Assembly (NCBI GenBank): GCA_947184155.2
Contig: CAMXCT020003413.1
Location: 494,501 to 558,500, forward strand
Source of the DNA: Cladocopium goreaui
Lineage: Eukaryota; Sar; Dinophyceae; Suessiales; Symbiodiniaceae
DNA: 64,000 nucleotides
Direction: 5' to 3'
The notes under the pieces were generated by a model. It did not search any database. It had not been told where the DNA came from and saw nothing but the letters and a program-made list of their open reading frames with translations. Within the stretch, counting starts at the first letter, position 1, and each line of letters begins with the position of its first letter. Below, one piece after another: positions 23,801-33,383 of the stretch. A program made the position numbers and the translations under genes.

Positions 23801-25224
23801 GCCCATGCTTCTTGGCCAACAGGAGCTGTCGTGATCGTTTCGCGTTGCGGGCTGCACGATCAATGCCGCCGGGTGTCTGCTCAGAGTCTCCTGTCCACAA
23901 GACCAGGGGTTGCTGTCTCAGCAGGCTGATGACTGCAATTTCTCGGTCAGTACCATATTGCTGGCCTTCATCAATGACCAGGAGGGAGAGCTCTTGCATA
24001 AAGCCACCCATTGTGGACCATTGCATGGTAAGATCCTGGGCTACCGTTCCTCCGGTGGCTAAAATTAACTGACACTTATTCAGCATTTGCCTTCTTTCTC
24101 TCGGGTGTATGTCGAATTTCGTGTGGGAGTAACTACTTTTGTTACGTTCTTGGTCTCCCACTAGCCTACCTATGCGCCCAAACACCCCCGACGGGGGGTC
24201 GAGCCATAGGAGGAGGTCAGCAAAGGATCTAGTACCGGAGTTCTCTTTACAGATGAATAATATTTTGAGGCTGTCAGTAGCATCGATTTCAATCAAGGCC
24301 AGGATGAGGATTGCCATCGATTTCGACTTGCCTGCTCCGAAAAGCCCTTGGATACACAGGTCTAACCGATTGGTGAGCAACGCCATTGTCACTGCGCAGA
24401 GTGTGCCCAAGACATGTCCGTCGAGCTCAGCGGCAAAGGATAGTGCAGTGGAGCGGGTCCAGGGGTGAAGCTCACCCTCTACGTGACATGGAATTAGCAC
24501 TAGGCGTAGCAACTGGCCGCACAAATGCAAGAAATGTGATCTTTTGTTGCCATCCATTCCTTCCACTGCCGTTTGGACATTATAGATGCCTAATCCCAGG
24601 TGGTATCTGCACGGGGGAGTTTGTGCAACAGCGGTAACCTCTCTGGTAGGCTTGGTACATCCGAACATCCACATTGTGTGTAGGTAGAAGGTCCCTGGGA
24701 CCGGGCTTTTCTGCCCTTGAACGGTCGCATCAATGGGGTCCAGGCGCTGGCCGGAGGCAACATAACAGTCTTGAAGGGCTACAAGCTGTTCTTTCGCGAA
24801 AAATTCAATGGCTGGTCCTGAGAGAAAGGCTACTTCGATGAATCTGGGGTTGCACTGTCTGTGTATGCGGGCGGCAGGCAGCTCATCCTTGCTTTTGGAT
24901 GTGCGTGGCGTGATGGCTAGGACCAATCCAAACAGGACTTGAAGGTCTCCTCCGTCATCGGCTGGAGCTTCTGCGGTGCCTACCATTGCAACTAGCCTAC
25001 CCGTGCCGATGGGGCTAACTTTGTGATGGTGCGCATCGCTGGCTAGGAGGCTGAAAACTTCAGTTTTGCCAAGGCTTGGATGTCGGAACGCAAATGCATC
25101 TTGTCCGCCTTTGACTTTCCAGTGTCCAAATTCGCTGTCTTTGAAGAGGAATTCGAAAGTAATGGGTTGCCATGGTTGACGGATAGGTCCTGCACTTTGC
25201 ATTGTTAACCCTGTTTCATTATGG
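20830..25224 (-). pseudogene. E3 ORF2, helicase and C-terminal part
   Basis: The main frame (25222 to 21999) carries the SF1 helicase core: Walker A GLFGAGKSKS, a VIDEGQQ Walker B, WTGDSEQTPGG (motif III) and VGLTRSKS (motif VI). It then frameshifts near 22020, and the C-terminal region continues in several frames (21943, 21725, 21500, 21204) to 20830. The N-terminal end at 25224 is the insertion point of the split-repeat element; the protein resumes at 32879 with no codons lost. The helicase core is catalytically complete on paper, but the gene as a whole is broken. Confidence 0.8.
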
Positions 25225-25565
25225 TTGCAGTTAGACGTGTCTAATAGCTGTTTATAAACAAGACCTTGAAGCCTTTTTAAGGCGGCCCGAAAAAAAAAAC
25301 ACAAAATGTTTGACAAACAACAAACCTGTGAACTTTTAAGTTGTGTTTGGACATGGTCGCATTGCGTACTCATGCACGTACGTATTGCACATGTTGCGTG
25401 TTTATACATGTTTTGGTAATATATGGACTGATGACGTATGTCATGCTTGTGCTTCTCCCAAACACTTCGTTCTGAACTCATGATCTATCTCTATGTGAAT
25501 GTATCTCAAGATGCAGGGTAGGGTAGGGTGGGACACCAACAAAGCTGTTGGGTCAAATTTTTCTT
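25223..25565 (+). repeat. Split repeat A1
   Basis: 343 bp matching 32093-32433, with only a 2-bp length difference in an A/C run near 25290. Ends at the ORF0 start. It begins with ggttgcagttag. Confidence 0.9.
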
Positions 25566-25566
25566 G

Positions 25567-25944
25567 ATGGATGCTTCTCAGCTACAAGGTTTGTCGGGGC
25601 CACAATTACTGACGCTCCTCTTCACATTGCTCTGCGAAGTCGCCCGACGACTCAGCATTCCCATCACGGTGGGTGCACAGATCGGTGACATCGACGAGGA
25701 AAGCGGAGTAACACATGGCCCAGACGCAGCTGACAGTGGAATGGCCGCAGAGACAACAGACTTACATTCTGCGGGATCTTCAACGGTACACCCATGGTCA
25801 GTACCGTCCCCTGGAACGCCCGAAGGGCCACTTCCTCAAGAACGGTGCCATTATGTTTGCAGCATGTGTGGCTGCAACGCGTTTTGCGCCAACACAGCCA
25901 GGGACCATGTACGGCATCGATGTGCCTCTCACACATGGTACTAA
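25567..25944 (+). CDS. ORF0, small Cys/His protein of the split-repeat element
   Basis: ATG at 25567, immediately after A1; 125 codons to a TAA at 25942. A hydrophobic N-terminus (LLTLLFTLLCEVA) is followed by a Ser/Thr/Pro-rich linker and a C-terminal cluster of Cys and His (CSMCGCNAFC, then HVRHRC) that could bind zinc. It is not a known family. The next ORF (25715) overlaps its second half in another frame, so a frameshift product or a pseudogene break is possible. Confidence 0.4.
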   Translation: MDASQLQGLSGPQLLTLLFTLLCEVARRLSIPITVGAQIGDIDEESGVTHGPDAADSGMAAETTDLHSAGSSTVHPWSVPSPGTPEGPLPQERCHYVCSMCGCNAFCANTARDHVRHRCASHTWY

Positions 25945-26836
25945 CCAGGTGACCATGGCATTTTTGGCTTTAGCCGCAGTGGCTCTGACAGTTTTTACAA
26001 TTGGACTATTTCTTGTCCTAATGTCCCTAAAGCTCGAGGGGGGTTTTTCTCTTGATGACGAGCTCACTGGTACAGACACATCACAGTCTTGCATGCTTGT
26101 CAGACAGCCGTACTTGAAAAACAGTGCCGGCAACTTGATACTGTCATGTGACGCTAAGATGTATGACCAAATTGAATTGGTTGGGAATGTGCGTGGAGCG
26201 CTGTTGAGAACTGTTGGGGTCGCGACTCTTGTGCTGCTGTTGGAGCAACCCCGACCGGAACCTTTTGTGTTCCTACTTGCAATCGTTTCGAATTACAATC
26301 GCACTGAGAAGTTTCTGCACGATGCGCATTTATGTCCATGGGTCGAGGAGATCTGCTTTGGGCTGAAATACGTTTACAAGAAGCGGATGATGATATTTTT
26401 CGTGAATGTCATGGCTTTTGTGACGATGCTGTTTCAAATTTTGGCTGGTTCGTTGGAGATTGCACCAGAAGGACTGGTCGAGTCTGTGTTTGATGCATTG
26501 GTAAGCAGGTCATCGAGTTCCTCCACTGCAGAGCAGGGCCCATGTCGTGATGCCTATGATTTTGCAATGACACGAGTGTTGGCAGTCCGCCACTGGAAGA
26601 GTACAGGGTCTACGACTTCATTAAGGGGTAGTCATTGGAAATGTTTTGTGGAGTCACTTTCAATCCTGACACAATGCATTCTTGGATTTGTGCTGCAACA
26701 GCTGTCGTCTGATGACGGCGTGCTGGCCCTGCGTTCTTCAAACTGTGGATGGGATGAAGAAGTTGACATGATCCTTCGGGAGGAGACCGTGAGGCGTTGT
26801 TTGACGCCCTATCCCTTGGGAAGGTTTTCTATGTGA
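25715..26836 (+). CDS. ORF0', putative multi-pass membrane protein of the split-repeat element
   Basis: 373 codons from ATG 25715. At least three hydrophobic segments are visible: around residues 85-108 (AFLALAAVALTVFTIGLFLV), 165-195 and 228-250 (FFVNVMAFVTMLFQILAG), with a possible fourth near 310. No protease site, signal peptide or fusion-peptide pattern is evident, so it is not called an envelope protein. No tyrosine-recombinase residues are recognisable. It lies between A1 and gag, where known elements of this class usually have no extra ORF. It may be a captured host gene. Confidence 0.45.
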   Translation: MAQTQLTVEWPQRQQTYILRDLQRYTHGQYRPLERPKGHFLKNGAIMFAACVAATRFAPTQPGTMYGIDVPLTHGTNQVTMAFLALAAVALTVFTIGLFLVLMSLKLEGGFSLDDELTGTDTSQSCMLVRQPYLKNSAGNLILSCDAKMYDQIELVGNVRGALLRTVGVATLVLLLEQPRPEPFVFLLAIVSNYNRTEKFLHDAHLCPWVEEICFGLKYVYKKRMMIFFVNVMAFVTMLFQILAGSLEIAPEGLVESVFDALVSRSSSSSTAEQGPCRDAYDFAMTRVLAVRHWKSTGSTTSLRGSHWKCFVESLSILTQCILGFVLQQLSSDDGVLALRSSNCGWDEEVDMILREETVRRCLTPYPLGRFSM

Positions 26837-27197
26837 GGCGCATGGCCTCCGGATGCAACCACTGCTGGATGAATGAGGGTGGCACACACCCCCTTTGGCG
26901 GAGTTATGTCTGCCCAATGTTGGCTCCCGAGCGACCTCTGGAGTTCTTTCATCCTTCTATGGTATATGATTCAAGGACTTCGGTCGTGAAAATATGCTGC
27001 TGGGGTGGTGTGAACTTGTACTTTGATCCATTTTTGTGGGGTTTCAAAATTTTGTGTCATTGATGCCAGTTTTATGAATGCTTGCCGTCATATGCAGTGA
27101 CGTCCAGTATGATGCAATGCAATGTTGACCGCCTGATGCAAGGTGGTCACATGAAATTTTATCGAGTTATTTCGAAGTCTCGGCTCCAGCTTGCACC

Positions 27198-28418
27198 ATG
27201 TCTTATAGCGACAGCAAGGCAGTTTTCAAAAAGAGGTTTCTGGAAGTTGGTCTTACTGATGCTAACTATGAAGCCTTCAATGCAGAAGGCCTGAACACCT
27301 TGGGAACGTTTGCGTTCTCATGCAACTATGCTCCAGGGACCGCGGATGAGAGGCCGCTTGTCGCGTTGGCCACAAATGTGTTGGGAAGTGCACCTTCTAC
27401 TAAAGAAATGGCATGCATTAGGAGGTTGTTCAGTGAAGCCTACTCGACTATTGCTGCTGATATTCGGTCAAAGGTTGAGGCTTCTGACGAGGCTTCGGTG
27501 AAGAAGCTTGCACCTGCAGAGAGGTCCCAGCGTTTGAAGGATCAGCAGACCAGGTTGTCCGGCCTCGACCTTAGAGGAAATTACGAACCTGGAGACTCAC
27601 TTGTGGATCGAGCCGTTGCTGCTTATGAATCAGACAGGGTTTCGTACATACCATGGGATGTTTGCGTTTCTCGTGACCATGAAATAGTCACAGGGACTAA
27701 GAAAGATGCAAACCTCAGCTTTGATTCCTCAGGCACTTTGAAGTTATCCAAGCGCGACCAGGTTGAACCATGTAGCACTGGAAATGAGATGCAGGTGCGC
27801 TACTGTCTCATCCGAAGAGGTTTGGCGCTCGATCAGGCCAATATTATGTGTTTCAAGTTGCATGATCGTTTGGCAGAAAAACTCATGAATGCCCGTATGG
27901 AAGAACCACCAAGCGGTTGCCTGAAGCTCAGCCTGAAACAGATTGAGACAGCAGACAAAAAGTTTTGGACACTCATGGCAGAAAAGACGCGTGATGGTAT
28001 CAAGTCTGGCCCTGCAGGCCGTCCATGTGATGAGAATTTTGATGCATGTTTGGACAGTCCTGAGTTTCTGAACCTTTTGCAGCATCGTTTTGCTCCTCCT
28101 GCTTCATCTCCGGGACCTTCCAAGCAGAAACCTTCGGAAGAGCCTGCCACCAAGAAGCCCAAAACGGGCCCGCAAAACTTGAAAGGTGCTTCAAAGGGAA
28201 ATTTCATGAGAGTCCCGAGTGAGTTGTTGGCCTTGGGATGTGTAGGTGCTACGACCAAAGGCCATCGTTTGTGCTTCGACTACAACTTGAGGAGATGCAA
28301 GCTGCCCGTCAAGGATCAGCGCTGCGGCAAGGGATTGCACTTGTGCGCGGTTAAAGGTTGTCAGAAGATGCACATGGCAGTTGAGTGTCCCGATAAGGGA
28401 AATGCTGCGCGGGAGTGA
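27198..28418 (+). CDS. gag: Gag-like protein of the split-repeat element
   Basis: 406 codons from ATG 27198 (good context, caccATG). The N-terminal 300 residues are helical and charged. Residues about 300-345 form a Pro/Lys/Ser-rich linker. The C-terminus (about 357-400) holds a Cys/His knuckle: C-x7-C, C-x5-C, then KGCQKMHMAVECP, a likely nucleic-acid-binding zinc finger of CCCH type. Gag proteins package the element RNA. The ORF ends in TGA followed by CTAG, and the same frame continues open into pol with no second stop. Confidence 0.75.
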   Translation: MSYSDSKAVFKKRFLEVGLTDANYEAFNAEGLNTLGTFAFSCNYAPGTADERPLVALATNVLGSAPSTKEMACIRRLFSEAYSTIAADIRSKVEASDEASVKKLAPAERSQRLKDQQTRLSGLDLRGNYEPGDSLVDRAVAAYESDRVSYIPWDVCVSRDHEIVTGTKKDANLSFDSSGTLKLSKRDQVEPCSTGNEMQVRYCLIRRGLALDQANIMCFKLHDRLAEKLMNARMEEPPSGCLKLSLKQIETADKKFWTLMAEKTRDGIKSGPAGRPCDENFDACLDSPEFLNLLQHRFAPPASSPGPSKQKPSEEPATKKPKTGPQNLKGASKGNFMRVPSELLALGCVGATTKGHRLCFDYNLRRCKLPVKDQRCGKGLHLCAVKGCQKMHMAVECPDKGNAARE

Positions 28419-31400
28419 CTAGGTCCCGCATTGGGTGCCGAATGCATGGGCGCTGATGACCGCTCTCGGAGCCCAGTCAATGCAAGACTGGGAGCTGGGG
28501 GCCAACCTTCAAAGAAGGCTGTCATGTCAGCTGAATTTGTCGCTGCTGAAATGCCTGCAGCCCAGTCCGAAACGGACCATGTTGCTTCATGTTCTTCTTC
28601 AAGGGATTCACATGGAGATTTTGATTTTGATGGTTTTGGTGGCGGTACCACAGATAGGCAAATGGTTTTCATCGAGTTGTGCGCTGGTAGCGCTGTTTTG
28701 AGTGCTACCGCCCAGAGGCATGGGTACAGAGTTCTCCCAGTTGACTGCAAGAGGAATCGACATAAGCCTCGGTGTCGCATTGTCTCCTTGGATTTGTCAG
28801 AGGCCCATGCTTGGGAGGTTTTGGAGTACATTGTCGACACTTGCGATGTGGCGGCGGTGCATTTGGCGCCACCTTGTGGAACATGCAGCAAAGCAAGGGG
28901 TATACCCATGCCCGATGGGTCGCCCGGGCCTCAGCCTCTTCGTACGGCTGAACATCTACTTGGAGTGCCAGACATGACTCCTCTTGACAGGATCAAGGTC
29001 AATGCTGCCAACATGCTGTATGAAAGAATGGGCAAGTTCATAGAATGGTTGGATTCAAAAGGCGTTGCATGGGTGCTCGAAAATCCAACAAACAGTTTCT
29101 TGTGGGAGCTTGGCTATTTCTCTTATGCTGTGCAACATGGGTATTTTGCGCATTGTCATGCTTGCGCATACGGGAGTTCTAGGCCTAAGAAGACCTCCTT
29201 TCTGAGCAACAGATCTGGCATTCACATGATGCAAAAGTTTTGTGGGGACGTGGAACCTCACGAACATGCTCCGTGGGGCATTTCTGCTGATGGAGGTTTT
29301 GCAACGGCGTTGGAAGCCCAATACCCGGATGCTATGTGTGAACAATTGGTGAAATTTGTGGATGAATTGTGCTCCGACAAGGGCATCAAGATATCGCCTG
29401 CGAGCTTGCAGCAACCTCGAGCGCACAGGCAGCCCAGGGGTCGAGCTACGCCTCAACTCATTCCTGAGTATGAGCTAGTCGTCAGTCTGCTACTTCACAA
29501 TACTCCGGCCCTTGACTCAAAGCGTTGTTTGATGCAGCCTTGTAGAAATGTCCCAGTTGGGAGCAAGCTCCTGCGTTCCGAGAAGAAGGGGAAGATGGTC
29601 TTGTGCATTTTTGGTGTTTTTCATACATGTGAGAAGTTCGTGCATGTTGCAAAGTCGCTCTGGCACCCTTTCGATTTGGCGGCCCACATGCCAGACCATT
29701 TGCTCAGGTGTCTTTTTGAACATCTGACCAAGTCCCCTGTGGATCTTGTCAAGTTGAGGATCCAGAGGTTGAAACTGTGGACATCCTGGGCGCGTGACTT
29801 GGCCAAAGACGAGAGCGAATACAAGTTGACATTGGACCCCAGGGTGAGAGCAGTCCTGGGAGCAAAGCGCCTGCTCCTCATGAAGAAAGTTGCGGAAGAA
29901 ATTGGATGGCCTGACACTGAGTTGTTCAGCGAGCTTGCAACTGGTTTCCGACTGGTTGGTAATGCGACTCGGTCGAACGTTTTTCAACAGGGCCTCAAGG
30001 CCGCGACGCTTAGCGAAGAACAACTCATGCGTGATGCAAAGTTCCTCAAGCCTGCTTTGCTTGGGAAGATTCGTGCCAGTGGAGGTGGCGAGCATTCAAG
30101 TGCACTTTACGACATCACTGTCGCCGAGGCAAAAGAGAAGTCGTGGCTTAAGGGTCCTTTCAGTCCTGTCGAAATGGATCAGCGCTACAATGGGCGGTGG
30201 CTGCCGGTCAGGAGGTTCCCTGTGGTCCAGAAGGACAAGCTTCGCCCAATTGATGATCTGCGTGAAAATAGGGTCAATGACACCTTTTCAAGCACGGAGA
30301 GGGCGACCTTGTATGCTTTGGATCACTTGGTCTGGGCGTCTATTTTCTTGATGCGTTTCTACAGGTCTGGGGGTCATGTTTCTTTCACCTTGTCTGATGG
30401 GACGGTCCTGGATGGTTGTGTCCATCCGGAGTGGCTGGCTATGCCACCTGATCTGAGGATCACTGCAATGGACTTGAAGTCCGCTTACAAGCAACTTCCT
30501 CTGAGCCCCTTGGATTTTGACAAATCCATCGTTTCCTTGTGGAGCGTCAAAGACAGGGATGTCAAGTGTTTCGAATGCCACGTCCTTCCTTTCGGGGCGT
30601 CGGCAAGTGTACACAACTTCTTGCGCGTCAGCGCTTTCTTGCAGGCTGCGGGGTGCCACCTTGGCATCATTTGGATGAGTTATTTCGACGACTTTCCGAT
30701 GTTGTCGCACAGCCTGCATACTGGTTCTACTCTTGCATGCGCAAGGGGAATGATGTCCCTGTTCGGCTTCGTGTACTCTGAGGAGAAGCTTTTGCCTTTT
30801 GAGCGCAGCGCCGAGATCCTTGGCGTGGTGTTCGACCTTGGCCTTAGCAGTGAGGGCCGTGTCTCCATCTCGAATAAGCCCTCCAGAGTGGAGGAGTTGA
30901 ATGATGCCTTGCTTGGCATATTGAATGAAAAATTTGTGATTCCGACTTCTATGCCGTCTGTCCTGGGGAAGTTGCAGTACGCCGACTCACATGTTTGGGG
31001 CAGAGCTGGAAAACTTGCTCTTGCTGACTTACGGGAGTTGGGGCATACTTCTCCTTCGAAGGTCTTGCTTGAAGAATCCCAGCTCAAGGCGTTTGAGACT
31101 CTCAGGTGCCGGCTTTGCTCAGGCCGACCAAAGACTTTCCTTGCTGATGACGTAGAGAAGCCAGTCTTGATCTTTACTGATGGGGCTCTGGAATATGAAG
31201 GTGATGCTGCAAAGGCGACCATTGGCGGGGTTTCCCTAAAGCCGGATGGCGCTTGCGAAGTCTTTGGTTGCGCAGTCCCAGACGATGTCTTGAAACGGTG
31301 GCAAGACGGCGGAAAGACTCATGTGATTGGCCTCGTTGAATTGTATGCCTGCGTCGTCTCGCTCTTGCATTGGAAGCCTGACGTGTCGTCCAGACGCGTC

Positions 31401-31667
31401 ATCCTCTTTGTCGACAATTGGCCTGCGCTTGATGTTTTGGTCAAGGGCACGTCGCTCCAGCCTGAATGGAGAGAGCTTCTTTTGCTTCTCGAGGACCCGG
31501 TGGAAGACAACTTCATGCTTTGGATCGCCCGCGTGCCTTCAGCTTCGAATGTTGCAGATCACCCTAGCAGAGGGTCTCTCAAGGAGCTTGAGTTTCTGAG
31601 GCCTTACAAATGCGTACAGCCGTGTTGCCCAGTGACGAAGCTTCCTTTAAAATCCACAGTGTGCTAA
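28419..31667 (+). CDS. pol: Pol: cytosine-methylase-like domain, reverse transcriptase, RNase H
   Basis: The frame is open from the codon after the gag TGA; the first ATG is at 28446. Counting from 28431: residues 79-88 FIELCAGSAV (SAM-binding motif I type) and 146-156 APPCGTCSKAR (Pro-Cys catalytic loop of C5-type DNA methylases) form an N-terminal methylase-like domain. A linker of about 300 residues follows. RT: AMDLKSAYKQLPL near 680 and the catalytic YFDD near 750. RNase H: FTDGA near 914, VELYA, FVDNW near 993 and NVADHPSR near 1040, so the D-E-D-D set is present. There is no integrase, protease or recombinase. The product makes cDNA from element RNA. DIRS elements are known to carry an adenine-methylase domain, but after RNase H; a C5-like domain in front of RT differs. 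Confidence 0.85.
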   Translation, partial: LGPALGAECMGADDRSRSPVNARLGAGGQPSKKAVMSAEFVAAEMPAAQSETDHVASCSSSRDSHGDFDFDGFGGGTTDRQMVFIELCAGSAVLSATAQRHGYRVLPVDCKRNRHKPRCRIVSLDLSEAHAWEVLEYIVDTCDVAAVHLAPPCGTCSKARGIPMPDGSPGPQPLRTAEHLLGVPDMTPLDRIKVNAANMLYERMGKFIEWLDSKGVAWVLENPTNSFLWELGYFSYAVQHGYFAHCHACAYGSSRPKKTSFLSNRSGIHMMQKFCGDVEPHEHAPWGISADGGFATALEAQYPDAMCEQLVKFVDELCSDKGIKISPASLQQPRAHRQPRGRATPQLIPEYELVVSLLLHNTPALDSKRCLMQPCRNVPVGSKLLRSEKKGKMVLCIFGVFHTCEKFVHVAKSLWHPFDLAAHMPDHLLRCLFEHLTKSPVDLVKLRIQRLKLWTSWARDLAKDESEYKLTLDPRVRAVLGAKRLLLMKKVAEEIGWPDTELFSELATGFRLVGNATRSNVFQQGLKAATLSEEQLMRDAKFLKPALLGKIRASGGGEHSSALYDITVAEAKEKSWLKGPFSPVEMDQRYNGRWLPVRRFPVVQKDKLRPIDDLRENRVNDTFSSTERATLYALDHLVWASIFLMRFYRSGGHVSFTLSDGTVLDGCVHPEWLAMPPDLRITAMDLKSAYKQLPLSPLDFDKSIVSLWSVKDRDVKCFECHVLPFGASASVHNFLRVSAFLQAAGCHLGIIWMSYFDDFPMLSHSLHTGSTLACARGMMSLFGFVYSEEKLLPFERSAEILGVVFDLGLSSEGRVSISNKPSRVEELNDALLGILNEKFVIPTSMPSVLGKLQYADSHVWGRAGKLALADLRELGHTSPSKVLLEESQLKAFETLRCRLCSGRPKTFLADDVEKPVLIFTDGALEYEGDAAKATIGGVSLKPDGACEVFGCAVPDDVLKRWQDGGKTHVIGLVELYACVVSLLHWKPDVSSRRVILFVDNWPALDVLVKGTSLQPEWRELLLLLEDPVEDNFMLWIARVPSASNVADHPSRGSLKELEFLRPYKCVQPCCPVTKLPLKSTVC

Positions 31668-31676
31668 AGCAGACCG

Positions 31677-32092
31677 GGGTGATGTGAATGAAACCGGACA
31701 TGCAGTCCTGAAAACCAATGCAATGATTTTCTCAGGAGTTTCTCAATGCCGAGGAACCACAAGTCGATGGAACATGCAAACCATATGCGAGAGACATTTC
31801 ACCCTTGTCCGCCAGATGAGAAAAGTGTGAGTGGAGCGAAACTTTGTCGATTGCATATTTTCTCATTTATGTTTTGCGATGTTTTTCGATGTTGCATGTT
31901 TTCTTTCACGTATGTTTTCGTGCGACGAGTTTTCTTTGTGCAGTTGTTTTATCCTCATATGCTTCGTATGCGTTTGCGAATTATATATGACTATATGGAT
32001 ACGCTATGTATGTTTATGTTGGATAACTCCGTGCTATGCCGTTTGCGGAGTTCGTGCTATGCCGTTATGTGAGGGACAAGGTCTGTTTATAA
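31677..32092 (+). repeat. Split repeat B1
   Basis: 416 bp beginning 9 nt after the pol stop; matches 32463-32877 with one 1-nt length difference. Confidence 0.9.
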
Positions 32093-32433
32093 GGTTGCAG
32101 TTAGACGTGTCTAATAGCTGTTTATAAACAAGACCTTGAAGCCTTTTTAAGGCGGCCCGAAAAAAAAAACAAAATGTTTGACAAACAACAAACCTGTGAA
32201 CTTTTAAGTTGTGTTTGGACATGGTCGCATTGCGTACTCATGCACGTACGTATTGCACATGTTGCGTGTTTATACATGTTTTGGTAATATATGGACTGAT
32301 GACGTATGTCATGCTTGTGCTTCTCCCAAACACTTCGTTCTGAACTCATGATCTATCTCTATGTGAATGTATCTCAAGATGCAGGGTAGGGTAGGGTGGG
32401 ACACCAACAAAGCTGTTGGGTCAAATTTTTCTT
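32093..32433 (+). repeat. Split repeat A2
   Basis: 341 bp, second copy of A1, joined directly to B1. Confidence 0.9.
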
Positions 32434-32462
32434 CCCGCCCAAATGTACTATGTACCCGCCCT

Positions 32463-32877
32463 GGGTGATGTGAATGAAACCGGACATGCAGTCCTGAAAA
32501 CCAATGCAATGATTTTCTCAGGAGTTTCTCAATGCCGAGGAACCACAAGTCGATGGAACATGCAAACCATATGCGAGAGACATTTCACCCTTGTCCGCCA
32601 GATGAGAAAAGTGTGAGTGGAGCGAAACTTTGTCGATTGCATATTTTCTCATTTATGTTTTGCGATGTTTTTCGATGTTGCATGTTTTCTTTCACGTATG
32701 TTTTCGTGCGACGAGTTTCTTTGTGCAGTTGTTTTATCCTCATATGCTTCGTATGCGTTTGCGAATTATATATGACTATATGGATACGCTATGTATGTTT
32801 ATGTTGGATAACTCCGTGCTATGCCGTTTGCGGAGTTCGTGCTATGCCGTTATGTGAGGGACAAGGTCTGTTTATAA
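32463..32877 (+). repeat. Split repeat B2
   Basis: 415 bp, second copy of B1; its end marks the right edge of the element next to resumed E3 ORF2. Confidence 0.9.
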
Positions 32878-32878
32878 A

Positions 32879-33383
32879 GCCTTCATTGGGGCTGAGCATG
32901 GGCAAATAGTAGTCTAACATGTAGACAGCCATGGGCAATTGCAAGGTGCCAAGGAAATGTTGAACCATGGTGGTATAGTTGAGCAATTTGGTCCTTGACG
33001 AGATGGTAACAGTTGCCAACGAGGCTAGGTATTGGGTTGCCTCTTGCTCCGTTTTTACCTCAGAGTTGTGGGTGACAAGTGCCTGTGTCGTGGTCTCAGG
33101 TAGCTCGCACATTTCAGCTAATTCGCGCAGGAGTTTTTTGGCTGTTTTTGGGAGCTCGAAGCTGCACCATGAGATCAGGCGGAGGGGAGCCTGTGAGTAG
33201 ACTTCAAAGGGGAGCACTCCTGGGGTACCTTCTAACTGCGCCATATCTGGTCGTCCCTCTGAGAGGGCAACTCGTGTCCAGTGGGAGTAGCTGTGTTGTG
33301 CAGTGCCTAGGTATGCTCTCCATCCTGTGATATGCGGTGATTGCAAAGCCCCGTTGCCTGAGCAGTTTAATGTCATGGTTCGT
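32879..33383 (-). pseudogene. E3 ORF2, segment upstream of the split-repeat insertion
   Basis: Codes for the region before the helicase domain (ending YLPMLSPNEG), which joins precisely to HNETGLTMQS at 25222, as in E2 at 38940. One extra base near 33340 shifts the frame. The 5' edge at 33383 is the truncated end of E3. Confidence 0.75.

Larger units (their letters stand above)
25225..32878 (+). mobile_element. Split-direct-repeat retroelement (DIRS/Ngaro-like), 7.65 kb
   Basis: Order: A1 (25223-25565), ORF0/ORF0', gag, pol, B1 (31677-32092), A2 (32093-32433), 29-bp spacer, B2 (32463-32877). A1 and A2, and B1 and B2, are nearly identical pairs. This order is the hallmark of split-direct-repeat elements that integrate as circles with a tyrosine recombinase. 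The paralog E2 (38930-38960) has the empty site cattatggccttc; here the flanks are cattatgg on the left and ccttc on the right, so no more than 1-2 bp was duplicated. No tyrosine recombinase (R...HxxR...Y) was recognised in any ORF. It may be lost, too diverged to see, or supplied in trans. Confidence 0.85.
18571..33383 (-). mobile_element. E3: helicase retroposon copy inside E2 ORF3
   Basis: T-run at 18571; 5' end at 33383, inside ORF2 codons. The 19-bp duplication gagcgttcctctcagcaca lies at 18552-18570 and 33384-33402, and ORF3 of E2 resumes with gggaccag right after the second copy, as in the uninterrupted E5 (46775 onward). Stripped of the split-repeat element, P1 and E4 it is about 6.5 kb: ORF2 from before the helicase domain to near its end, a degraded ORF3 and the 3' tail. 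The end of ORF2 is lost near 20292. Confidence 0.88.

Noticed and set aside
25715-26836. Envelope protein
   Set aside because: There are several internal hydrophobic segments, but no signal peptide, cleavage site or fusion-peptide pattern.
25223-32433. A1 and A2 as ordinary LTRs
   Set aside because: A second repeat pair (B1/B2) interleaves with them, and no target duplication of 4-6 bp, integrase or primer-binding site is visible.
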